Source: G963692885 sp964657395 (GTDB lineage: Bacteria > Acidobacteriota > Terriglobia > Terriglobales > Acidobacteriaceae). From it: a DNA stretch of 64,000 nucleotides. The notes under the pieces were generated by a model, which had not been told where the DNA came from, did no database searches, and was given only the letters and a program-made list of their open reading frames with translations. A program made the position numbers and the translations under genes. The stretch covers positions 1 to 64,000 of the forward strand of contig CAZZUX010000007.1 in assembly GCA_964657395.1 (NCBI GenBank), given 5' to 3'. This document shows positions 8,603 to 16,253 of this stretch, one piece after another (positions within the stretch are counted from its first letter, which is position 1; each line of letters starts with the position of its first letter).

Positions 8603-9445
8603 TCAGACCTCTGGAACCGGCTTTACGGAGCCCGGCTGGATAGGTGGTGCCTGTACCGGCGTAGTTGTGGCAGGGGAAGATGGTGCGGCCGGTGTGACAA
8701 GACGGTTGAAGAGCGACATCATCTCCATGGGGATCGGGAAGACAATGGTGCTGTTTTTCTCGCCCGCAATATCGGTAAGGGTCTGCAGATAACGCAGCTG
8801 GAGTGCCATGGGAGCTGTCGCCAGCAATGCAGCGGAATCGGCAAGCTTCTGCGCAGAGGCAAATTCGCCTTCGGAATTAATGATCTTCGAGCGCTTCTCA
8901 CGCTCAGCTTCGGCCTGCTTGGCCATGGCACGCAGCATGGATTCCGGCAGGTCAACCTGTTTGACTTCGACACTTACGACCTTCACGCCCCATGGCTCGG
9001 TCCTTTGGTCGATGATGGTCTGAATGCGATGGTTGAGAATCTCCCGATGTGACAGTAGCTCGTCGAGCTCAACCTCACCCAGCACCGACCGCAAGGTGGT
9101 CTGTGCGAACTGCGAGGTCTGGTAGACGTAATTGGTTACTTCAATCACAGCGCGGGAGGGGTCAACGACGCGCAGGGTGATGACAGCATTGACCTTGAGA
9201 GTCACGTTGTCGCGAGAGATGACATCCTGTGGAGGCACTTCAAGAACTTCCTGCCGGAGGGAGACCCTTACCATCTGATCCAGCGGCCGGAACACCAGGA
9301 ACAGACCGGGCCCCTTGGGAGTCGGCAACACGCGGCCGAGACGAAAGATCACACCGCGCTCGTACTCGCGCAGGATCTTGATCGAGCTCAGGAGATAGAA
9401 GAGAACGATGAGGATGACAATGAGGCCTAGACCGGACGTACCCAT
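8603..9445 (-). CDS. Slipin / SPFH (band 7) membrane protein
   Basis: A 280-residue prohibitin/stomatin-type protein with an N-terminal membrane hairpin (about 6-25), then the SPFH core: ILREYERGVIFRLGRV, GPGLFLVFRPLDQMVRVSLR, and an Ala/Glu-rich helix with AKQAEAEREKRSKIINSEGE typical of slipins. SPFH proteins form large oligomeric rings or microdomains and are paired with NfeD proteins, which may process them. AGGAG lies about nine bases before the ATG. The NfeD gene is 77 bases upstream on the same strand, reproducing the conserved NfeD-slipin gene pair. The C-terminal 30 residues are Pro/Thr/Val-rich. Confidence 0.92.
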   Translation of the reverse strand: MGTSGLGLIVILIVLFYLLSSIKILREYERGVIFRLGRVLPTPKGPGLFLVFRPLDQMVRVSLRQEVLEVPPQDVISRDNVTLKVNAVITLRVVDPSRAVIEVTNYVYQTSQFAQTTLRSVLGEVELDELLSHREILNHRIQTIIDQRTEPWGVKVVSVEVKQVDLPESMLRAMAKQAEAEREKRSKIINSEGEFASAQKLADSAALLATAPMALQLRYLQTLTDIAGEKNSTIVFPIPMEMMSLFNRLVTPAAPSSPATTTPVQAPPIQPGSVKPVPEV

Positions 9446-9522
9446 CGTGGTGTGACTCCTGTGATCTGGATTGTAAAGCAGCGAGCTTGTGTCGCAGCGT
9501 TTTCCTTAGTGGCACAAAAGTG

Positions 9523-10842
9523 TCAGGGAAGGCGCTCGACAGACAAGAGTAGACCGTTTCGGGAGGTAACGCGAACGTGCTCTCCGGCAGCGATGTTGGT
9601 ATTGCTGCGGGCCTGCCAGAGTTCGCCGTGAACCATGATCTGGCCATGATGCGTTGCCGGACCCGGGCTGATGGGATCCGTCGCGACAGCCAGTTGCCCG
9701 ACCAGTGAATCGGAGCCGAGAAGGACCTTGTTGCGGCGCGCCTGGATAGCTATGCGCACGAGGAAGATGGTGATGAGGCCAAATCCAATGCCGGTAGCCA
9801 GGGCGACACCGAGATGCACCCGCATTTCCGGGATGGGTCCGTTCACCAGGGTAAGCAGTCCGACGATCAGGCAGACGATGCCGGCAGCCGCGAGTACCCC
9901 ATGGCTGGCAAATTTTACTTCCAGCAGGAACAGGGCAAAGGCGGCGACGAGCAGAAGAGCCGAGGCGTAGTGAATTGGTAGCAGGTTGAGAGCGAAGAGC
10001 GCGAGCAGGACCAACAGCGTGCCGAAAGCGCCCGGAATGATAGTCCCAGGAGCATTGAACTCGATGTAGATGAGCAGACCGCCAAGCACAAGGATCAGCA
10101 CGGCAATATTCGGATCCATGAACCAGTCGAGAATGTGCTCGCGGGTGGTCGGGTCCACGAGGTCGAGTTGCGCGCCATGGGTGCGCAAGACGGCCTTGGC
10201 CCCATTGAAGCGGGTGATCGTGCGACCGTCGACAGCGTCGAGGAGCGTAGGGATATCGGCAGCGATGATGTCGATCAGGCCAAGATCTTTCGCTTCCTTT
10301 GCAGTGTAGGATTTCGACTGGCGCACGGCGTCTTCGGCTGCCGATGGATTGCGGCCGCGCTGTGCCGTGTAGGAGCGAAGGAAGGCAGCTGTATCGTTTT
10401 CGATTTTGAGCTTCATGGTGTCGTCGAGCTTGGCGCCTTCGACTACAGGATGAGCAGCTCCCGCCTCGGTAGCCGGGGCCATAGCCGCAACGTCCGCGGC
10501 TTCCAGCAGGAAAAATCCCGCGGAACCGGCTCGCGCACCTGAAGGACCGATGTAGACGATGACCGGAACGGGCGAAGCAAGAATTTTGCTGGTCATAGCA
10601 CGCATAGAGGTGAGCAGGCCCCCCGGCGTGTCGAGTTCAATGACGAGCGCAGCTGCGTGAGTGGCTGCTGCCTGATCAATTCCGCGGGAAAGGTATGCTT
10701 CGCTGACCGGCTGAACGGTGTCTTTAAGATGGATGACAGTGACCTGAGGCGGCATGGTTTGCGCCTGGCTTCCAAGGGCATGTGCGACCACGACGACAAG
10801 CAGGAACACATGGAGTGTTGCGATGATCTTCCTTATTCTCAT
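9523..10842 (-). CDS. nfeD: NfeD-family membrane serine protease (ClpP class)
   Basis: A 439-residue long-form NfeD (1b type). A signal/anchor covers residues 1-28; the ClpP-like protease domain follows, with DTPGGLLTSMR and the putative nucleophile Ser107 in GARAGSAGFFLL, and a candidate general base Lys146 in KLKIENDTAAF. The 39-residue gap matches the Ser-Lys dyad of the archaeal homologue, as I remember it. Four or five hydrophobic helices occupy about 230-370, and a C-terminal OB-fold (about 375-439, LVGQLAVATDPISP) completes the family layout. These proteases cut the hydrophobic C-terminus of stomatin/slipin partners, and a slipin gene follows. Its ATG overlaps the stop of the upstream TPR gene in an ATGA. 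Confidence 0.92.
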   Translation of the reverse strand: MRIRKIIATLHVFLLVVVVAHALGSQAQTMPPQVTVIHLKDTVQPVSEAYLSRGIDQAAATHAAALVIELDTPGGLLTSMRAMTSKILASPVPVIVYIGPSGARAGSAGFFLLEAADVAAMAPATEAGAAHPVVEGAKLDDTMKLKIENDTAAFLRSYTAQRGRNPSAAEDAVRQSKSYTAKEAKDLGLIDIIAADIPTLLDAVDGRTITRFNGAKAVLRTHGAQLDLVDPTTREHILDWFMDPNIAVLILVLGGLLIYIEFNAPGTIIPGAFGTLLVLLALFALNLLPIHYASALLLVAAFALFLLEVKFASHGVLAAAGIVCLIVGLLTLVNGPIPEMRVHLGVALATGIGFGLITIFLVRIAIQARRNKVLLGSDSLVGQLAVATDPISPGPATHHGQIMVHGELWQARSNTNIAAGEHVRVTSRNGLLLSVERLP

Positions 10843-12563
10843 GGTGTCTTCTGCTCACGATTGCGGATTGTTTGTTGCAGGGTGCGAGCAATGGTATTGG
10901 CTGGGTCGAGCGTCAGCGCCTGCTGAATGTCTGACTCGGCGGCTGATGTCTGGCTGGTGGCGAGATCAACGCGGGCCAGTACCACGTAGGCGGGTGAGCT
11001 GGGTTTGAGCTTAATGGAAGCCTGTGCCTCGCGCCGCGCTGCATCCTCGTCGCCGCCGCGCTGACGGACTTCGGCAATCCCGGCATGTGCGTCAGCATTG
11101 CCACTGTCGATAGCGAGAGCGGATTGGAATTCATGCTCAGCCTCGAGGATGAGCCCTTCTGCTAAATAATGCTCGCCTTCCTTTGTCAGAGCCGCGGCGT
11201 GCTGAGCGGGAGGCAAGGAGTCAAGCCGCATGGATTGCATCTGTTCCATGGCGAAAGCTGCCTGGCGGAATGATGCGTCACTAAAGCTGCGCTTGATGCG
11301 CTCAAGCGGACCGCTGGTGCCCGGTGTTGGATCTGTGACAGCAAGTGCGCTGTTTGCCGGAGGTGGTGTAAAGGTTGTTGGCTGGGTGCCAGCTTCATTG
11401 CGGAGGTGAGCAGCGAAGGCGATCGCTTCGGAATCCTGTGGGCGAAGGGTGAGTGCCTGCTTCAGAGCTGCGTTCGCTCCGGCCCGATCGCTTTTGCGAT
11501 TCAAGGCGACGGCAAGATTGAAGCTGTAGTCAGCATCGGCAGGATTGTTGGCAATGGCCTGCCGGAAGAGATTTGAGCCATCCACTCCGTGACGGCTTTG
11601 CGCGACGCCTTCATTGTTGAGGACTTCGGAAAGCGGCAGTTGGCCGGCGATGAAGCCGAAGGCGTCTTCAGCCTTGGCGTAGTTGCCGGTGTAAAAGAAA
11701 GCCAGGCCGCGGTAGAACTCGGCATAGAGTGCATTCGGATCATTCTTAGGAAGATGGCCGAGCGCAGCGGCAGCGAGTTCATACTGCTGGTTGGCGAAGT
11801 AGCCCTGGCCGAGAGCAAGCCATCCGAGGCTGAACTTCGGATTGAGCTGCGTAGCTTCTTTCAGATGACGGATGCGGTCTGCGTTGTTCGGGTCGACAAG
11901 ACCACGGATGTAATTCTCAAAGCCATCGAGACGTATATCCGAGCCGGCGGCGACAAAGGTGTTTTCAGCAACGGAGTACTGCGGATCGAGAGAGCGGGCG
12001 ACGCGCCAGGCAGTGCTGTTCAAGACATCCAGCAGATTGGAGATGTCGGATTCCTGCTGCAAAGGCTGACCCATGTGCAGACTGTTGACGTCGAGCAGCT
12101 GAGTGGTGGTGGTGAAGCGCTGGCTGTTGATTGAGTAGCTGCCGAGAACGATGTAGTCGGCATCGAGCGTCTGCGCGATGCGGATTGCGGTAGCGCGGGA
12201 GGGCTGGAAGTTGACGGGCAGTCCAAGATGATCGAGCGCGTATTGACGATCCAGGCGGCTGATAGGAAGGAAGCCCGCGGAGGCGAGGCGTTGGTTCAGC
12301 ACTTCAGGAACTGCTTCAGCAATCCAATCCAGATTGGCCTGGTTGGTGCGGTTTTCGAATGGAAGTACCAGCAGGAGACGATGTTCGCGTACCGCGGCTG
12401 CGGAACTTGCCGTGGAAGGATCCGTTTGTGCGAGCGCCGCTCGTTGAAGGACAGGCGAAAGAGCGAAGAAGCAGGCGCACACTGTTCGGCAGGTGCGTAG
12501 AGCGGCAGACCTGGCGTTGACTATGAGGATTGTCTTCACGACAGGGTGATTATAGACGGCCAT
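10839..12563 (-). CDS. Secreted TPR protein with TolB/CsgG-like N-terminal domain
   Basis: A 574-residue protein with a hydrophobic signal-like stretch ending at about residue 46 (AALAQ). The segment from about 65 to 170 (LLVLPFENRTNQANLDWIAE, then LDADYIVLGSYS) resembles the alpha/beta N-terminal domain shared by CsgG, FlgO and TolB-like proteins. The remaining 400 residues are tetratricopeptide-type helical pairs such as FSLGWLALGQGYFANQQYELA and PADADYSFNLAVALNRKS. This suggests a periplasmic or outer-membrane scaffold; no enzymatic motif is visible. GGAGG abuts the ATG at 12563 too closely to be ideal, so the true start may lie slightly downstream, for example GTG at 12539. It overlaps nfeD by four bases and so is probably co-translated with the NfeD/slipin pair. 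Confidence 0.78.
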   Translation of the reverse strand: MAVYNHPVVKTILIVNARSAALRTCRTVCACFFALSPVLQRAALAQTDPSTASSAAAVREHRLLLVLPFENRTNQANLDWIAEAVPEVLNQRLASAGFLPISRLDRQYALDHLGLPVNFQPSRATAIRIAQTLDADYIVLGSYSINSQRFTTTTQLLDVNSLHMGQPLQQESDISNLLDVLNSTAWRVARSLDPQYSVAENTFVAAGSDIRLDGFENYIRGLVDPNNADRIRHLKEATQLNPKFSLGWLALGQGYFANQQYELAAAALGHLPKNDPNALYAEFYRGLAFFYTGNYAKAEDAFGFIAGQLPLSEVLNNEGVAQSRHGVDGSNLFRQAIANNPADADYSFNLAVALNRKSDRAGANAALKQALTLRPQDSEAIAFAAHLRNEAGTQPTTFTPPPANSALAVTDPTPGTSGPLERIKRSFSDASFRQAAFAMEQMQSMRLDSLPPAQHAAALTKEGEHYLAEGLILEAEHEFQSALAIDSGNADAHAGIAEVRQRGGDEDAARREAQASIKLKPSSPAYVVLARVDLATSQTSAAESDIQQALTLDPANTIARTLQQTIRNREQKTP

Positions 12564-12587
12564 CCTCCGGGCAAACAGTGGCGCGAC

Positions 12588-14204
12588 CTAGTTGGCAGGG
12601 TGAAGCAGCGCCAGCTGCGGACGGTCGAAATGCAGAAGGGCAGCCCATTGTCCATCTATGCGTGCCTGCCACACGACTTTTCCGCCCAGCAGCCGGGCAA
12701 TGGTGTCGGGGTCAAGGTCCTGGTGTTCGTTGAAGAAGCGAGCGTCGAGGGCGCGGTTGGTCTCACCCAGGCTGAACGGCAGCTGAATCGGCTCATACTT
12801 GGTGCTGAAGACAAGGGCAGTCGTGAAGTTGGTGTTCGACTCTCCGGCTCGCTGGATACTGGCGAGAGTGAAGTCATTCACGCTGACTACCTGCCGGGGC
12901 TTGCGTACATAGCCGAGCTCTGGCTTGGTGAGATCGTCGCTGAGTGGCCAGGCGGACAGGACAGTCGCACTCGGATACCGCTGAGTGAGTTCGTGGATCG
13001 ATGCTTGGGCAAGCACGATGCTGTCGCGATAACTGAGATTGTCTTCAGGCGAGAAGCGATAGGGTGGATTGATAAAGATGCCGCACGCGAAAGCGGCAGC
13101 ACTTAACACGAACAACAGGCCCCAGCCGCGCACGCGTCGGTACCAGGCCCACACGCAAAGCAGTAGCACTATGGGGTATAGCGGCAGCAGGTAGCGCGTG
13201 AGCAGCGCCCCGCCCATGACCGAGAAGAAGAGCAGGTTGCCGATGACGATGATCCACAGTGGCCTGATGATCGATGGATCGAGAGGGCTGATCGGTGCCT
13301 GGCCCTCATGACGCAAACGACGCGGCGACAGGATGAACGCAGCCAGAGCACAGAGCACTGGCACGAACAGGTTCATATGCGCAGTGAGATGAAAGACGCG
13401 GTGCGCAAACGCAACGACGACGCGCAGCGGGCTCAAAGTGGCAGTCGCGTTGTAGCGGAGGTACTCGGGATTGCCGAAAACGAAGCCGGTCTTGTAGCGG
13501 TGAAAGCAATACCAGGCCGCGAGCGGGATGAGCGGTGTTACCAGGATGCCGGCACTTGCCGTGCGGGATGCGCGCGAAGGCCAGGCGAGTTCGAAAGCAG
13601 CGAGGCACAGGGGGGTGACGACAGCAGTCTCCTTGGAGAGTACTGCCAGCGAAAAGAAGAAGGCAGCGAGCCAGAGATTGCGTGTGTCCCGCAACGGTTT
13701 GAAATAGAAGCATAGTGCCCACACGGTTGCGGCTGCGGCGAAGATGTCGGAGTGGCCAAGGGTGCTTTGCGCGAACCAGACGGGATAGAGCAGCGTGAGT
13801 GCCGTGACCGACGCGGCGATCTGCCATTTACGCGCGACCTGCAATGCCAGCTGGTAGACACCGAGGAGTGCGAGGGAAGATACCACGCACATGGCTACGC
13901 GGGTGACAAAGGGAATGAAGCCGGAAGCCTTCCACCAGAGCGCGAGATAGATGCTGGGAAGCGGAGGATGCGCGTTGCTGAGAGTGGAATAGGGGATGAG
14001 CGAACCGGTGCGCAGAAAATCGTAGGCAGCCGGGATGTAATAGCCGGCCTCGTCCCAGTAGTAAGGGAGTCGGAGCAGCGTGATGTGGGTCAGGTAGACG
14101 CTGATGAAGATAAGGGGAAAGATCTGCCACAGGTGCAGGGGCCGCGGTTGCCGAATGGCTGCAGATCGCTCCGACCGGAACTGGGGATCTACTGGCGAGT
14201 TCAA
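12588..14204 (-). CDS. GT39-type membrane glycosyltransferase
   Basis: A 538-residue polytopic protein of the ArnT/PMT (GT-C) type. After TM1 (about residues 28-48) the external loop has LRLPYYWDEAGYY, whose WDE supplies the acidic residue conserved in dolichyl/polyprenyl-phosphate-sugar transferases, followed by SNAHPPLPSIYLALWW, the usual H-PP motif of this superfamily. Around nine more hydrophobic helices follow up to about residue 385; the last 150 residues form a soluble domain. Substrate and acceptor are not deducible. It is the first large gene of the leftward operon that continues into the TPR, NfeD, slipin and SPOR genes, with 24 bases to the next start. Confidence 0.8.
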   Translation of the reverse strand: MNSPVDPQFRSERSAAIRQPRPLHLWQIFPLIFISVYLTHITLLRLPYYWDEAGYYIPAAYDFLRTGSLIPYSTLSNAHPPLPSIYLALWWKASGFIPFVTRVAMCVVSSLALLGVYQLALQVARKWQIAASVTALTLLYPVWFAQSTLGHSDIFAAAATVWALCFYFKPLRDTRNLWLAAFFFSLAVLSKETAVVTPLCLAAFELAWPSRASRTASAGILVTPLIPLAAWYCFHRYKTGFVFGNPEYLRYNATATLSPLRVVVAFAHRVFHLTAHMNLFVPVLCALAAFILSPRRLRHEGQAPISPLDPSIIRPLWIIVIGNLLFFSVMGGALLTRYLLPLYPIVLLLCVWAWYRRVRGWGLLFVLSAAAFACGIFINPPYRFSPEDNLSYRDSIVLAQASIHELTQRYPSATVLSAWPLSDDLTKPELGYVRKPRQVVSVNDFTLASIQRAGESNTNFTTALVFSTKYEPIQLPFSLGETNRALDARFFNEHQDLDPDTIARLLGGKVVWQARIDGQWAALLHFDRPQLALLHPAN

Positions 14205-14244
14205 CCGGCGGCCCTACCTGGATTCTTAAAGTTCGATGAAAGGC

Positions 14245-14553
14245 TTAGTTGAAGCTGCGCACATTCGAGGAAGGTGCCTGCGGCTCAAGGGCGACATTGC
14301 CGAAGGTCTGTTCGTACTGAGCAAGATTCTGCCCGAGGATATTCCACAGTGCCTTGGCCTGCTGCGGGCTGAGATAGATGCCCTGGAAATTTTTGATGGT
14401 CAGCTCCTCGGCGGTGTCCTGCTGGGCGGTGCCGAAGTAGAGAAAAAAGTCCCACACACTGATGCGTACCTGCACGCTGTTGGCGTAGCTGTCGCGGTAC
14501 TCAGGCGAGCGGGTGACGTTGATGCGGGGCTGCTGCGGATTCTCTTGGCTCAT
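14245..14553 (-). CDS. DUF3467 family small protein
   Basis: A 102-residue soluble protein with the DUF3467 pattern: YRDSYANSVQVRISVWDFFL near residues 21-40, then an ISP-like strand ending in a helix reading LSPQQAKALWNILGQNL at about 61-77. The family is widespread and uncharacterised; its YaNs...s.wDf..dFG start and s...AK.l...L end are recognisable. Here the usual DFG reads YFG. It sits between tRNA-Leu and the GT39 gene on the same strand, 40 bases before the latter. Confidence 0.8.
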   Translation of the reverse strand: MSQENPQQPRINVTRSPEYRDSYANSVQVRISVWDFFLYFGTAQQDTAEELTIKNFQGIYLSPQQAKALWNILGQNLAQYEQTFGNVALEPQAPSSNVRSFN

Positions 14554-14616
14554 TGCGGCTTATAGACCTTTTCTGAATTGGCTCGCCGGGTAGTTTCGAC
14601 AAAGCGGGAAATAGAT

Positions 14617-14700
14617 TGGTGCGGGAGGGGGGACTTGAACCCCCACGGATTACTCCGCCAGATCCTAAGTCTGGTGCGTCTGCCATTTCGCCACCCCCGC
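14617..14700 (-). tRNA. tRNA-Leu (anticodon TAG)
   Basis: Read on the minus strand, the 5' acceptor arm GCGGGGG (14700-14694) pairs with CTCCCGC just before discriminator A (14620) and an encoded CCA (14619-14617). The anticodon stem CCAGA/TCTGG encloses loop CTTAGGA, giving anticodon TAG for CTA leucine codons. A variable arm of the type-II class (GGCGGAGTAATCCG) and a T-arm with GGTTCAAGTCC are present, fitting tRNA-Leu. Total length with CCA is 84 bases. Confidence 0.95.
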
Positions 14701-15068
14701 ACGGCTTGCCTGAGTTGTGCACCCGGCTCCGTGGACAGACTGCCGTGACCACCGGCGTGCATCTCGGTAGAAGAGTGGACGGGGCAGCTGACAGCGAAAA
14801 CAGCAGACCCGACTATAACAGCGTACTGGCAGAAGTGCGTCTGGTGCAATGCCGAGCCGGTAGAACGGTATCGACCTGCAAGTCCGCAGGTACAAGCGAC
14901 CTAGCGAAACCAGCTACGGGCGACCATCACGTCAGATCGGTCAAATTGCAAGGTGGTTTCTTAAGGATTTCTGAATCAATCAAACTTCACATGAATCTGT
15001 GTATCGACTTCCCTGGTCTCGGGCTAGTGCCTGACCTCATCCTGTATGTCGAAGGCATTGAACGCTGC
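14701..15068. other. Intergenic region between tRNA-Leu and the efflux operon
   Basis: 368 bases separating divergent units: the tRNA-Leu promoter should fire leftward and the RND operon promoter rightward from here. The plus-strand frame of the adaptor gene stays open far upstream, through the tRNA, but that part has no protein-like character and lacks a lipoprotein start. I do not find a convincing -35/-10 pair, operator palindrome or regulator gene next to the pump. Confidence 0.5.
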
Positions 15069-16250
15069 ATGAATTTATTTCCACGACCTTTCATCTATGC
15101 GCTCGCCCCGGTGCTTTTCATCACTGGCTGCGAAAAGAAAGCTCAACAACAGCCTCAAGGACCACCACCTCCAACTCCGGTTTCCTATGCCACTGTTGAG
15201 CAAAGAGATGTTTCCATCTACGGCGAATGGGTCTCTTCCCTTGATGGCACGATAACCGCACAGATCACGCCGCAGGTGACTGGCTACCTGGTGAAGCAGG
15301 ATTACCAGGATGGCGCCTACGTTCACAAGGGGCAGGTGTTGTTTGATATCGATCCGCGGCCGACACAGGCACTGGTGGAGCAGGCGCAGGCGCAGCTGAC
15401 CCAGGCCCAGGCTGCCAAAGAGCTGGCACAGATCAACGTGGACCGCGACACGCCCTTGGTGAAGATACGCGGCATCGCGAAAAGTCAGCTGGATACGGAA
15501 CTCGGAAATCTGCACCAGGCCGAGGCCTCGGTGAAGTCCTATCAGGCCGCTGTGGACACCGCCAAGTTGAACCTTGGATTTACCAAGGTGCACTCCCTGA
15601 TCGATGGTGTAGCCGGTGTAGCTTCTACTCAAGTCGGCAGCCTTGTGACGCAATCCACGACACTGACCACGGTCTCGATGGTCGATCCGATAAGGGCCTA
15701 CTTCCCGATCAGCGAGCAGGAGTACCTGGCGCTGGCAGGGAAGGTCGGCGTAAAGGGATCGCATGATCTCCTCAAGGCCGGCAACAGTATCCCGTTGGAT
15801 ATAACGCTGGCAGATGGCACCCTGTATCCGCGTAAGGGCAGGATTGTGCTGGTGGATCGGCAGGTAGATACGACCACCGGCACGATTCGAGTTGCGGCCG
15901 CATTCCCGAATCCTGAACGGCTTCTGCGACCGGGCCAGTACGCGAAGGTTCGCGCAGTGACAGCAACCGAGCACAACGCGTTGCTGGTTCCGCAGCGTGC
16001 TGTGAATGAACTGCAGGGAGCCTACTCGGTCGCTGTGATCGGCAGCGATAACAAGATCAAGATACAGAACATCGTCACTGGTCCTCGCGAAGGCGCGTTC
16101 TGGGTCATCCGATCCGGTGTGCAGCCCGGCGACCGCGTGGTGACCGAAGGCAACGACAAAATTCGCGATGGTGCGACCGTAAGCGCCAAGCCGGATCCAT
16201 CGATCGTTCCGGCGCCGCAACAAGTGAACGACTCGACGGAGAAGCACTAG
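15069..16250 (+). CDS. RND efflux periplasmic adaptor (membrane fusion lipoprotein)
   Basis: A 393-residue HlyD/AcrA-type adaptor that bridges the inner-membrane RND pump and the outer-membrane channel. Starting at ATG 15069 gives a lipoprotein signal with lipobox ITGC and lipidated Cys21, which decides the start over the ATG at 14991. The lipoyl half-motifs (TAQITPQVTGYLVKQDYQDG and GAYVHKGQVLFDID) flank a coiled-coil hairpin (about 97-160, many Q/A/E heptads such as QAQLTQAQAAKELAQ). A beta-barrel and membrane-proximal domain follow (LRPGQYAKVRAV). Three bases separate it from the RND gene. Substrates are probably multiple drugs or solvents, but no specificity can be read. Confidence 0.92.
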   Translation: MNLFPRPFIYALAPVLFITGCEKKAQQQPQGPPPPTPVSYATVEQRDVSIYGEWVSSLDGTITAQITPQVTGYLVKQDYQDGAYVHKGQVLFDIDPRPTQALVEQAQAQLTQAQAAKELAQINVDRDTPLVKIRGIAKSQLDTELGNLHQAEASVKSYQAAVDTAKLNLGFTKVHSLIDGVAGVASTQVGSLVTQSTTLTTVSMVDPIRAYFPISEQEYLALAGKVGVKGSHDLLKAGNSIPLDITLADGTLYPRKGRIVLVDRQVDTTTGTIRVAAAFPNPERLLRPGQYAKVRAVTATEHNALLVPQRAVNELQGAYSVAVIGSDNKIKIQNIVTGPREGAFWVIRSGVQPGDRVVTEGNDKIRDGATVSAKPDPSIVPAPQQVNDSTEKH

Positions 16251-16253
16251 ACC

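Noticed and set aside
14616..15068. Upstream extension of the adaptor reading frame through the tRNA
   Set aside because: It crosses tRNA-Leu and lacks a signal sequence; the ATG at 15069 yields a proper lipoprotein start.
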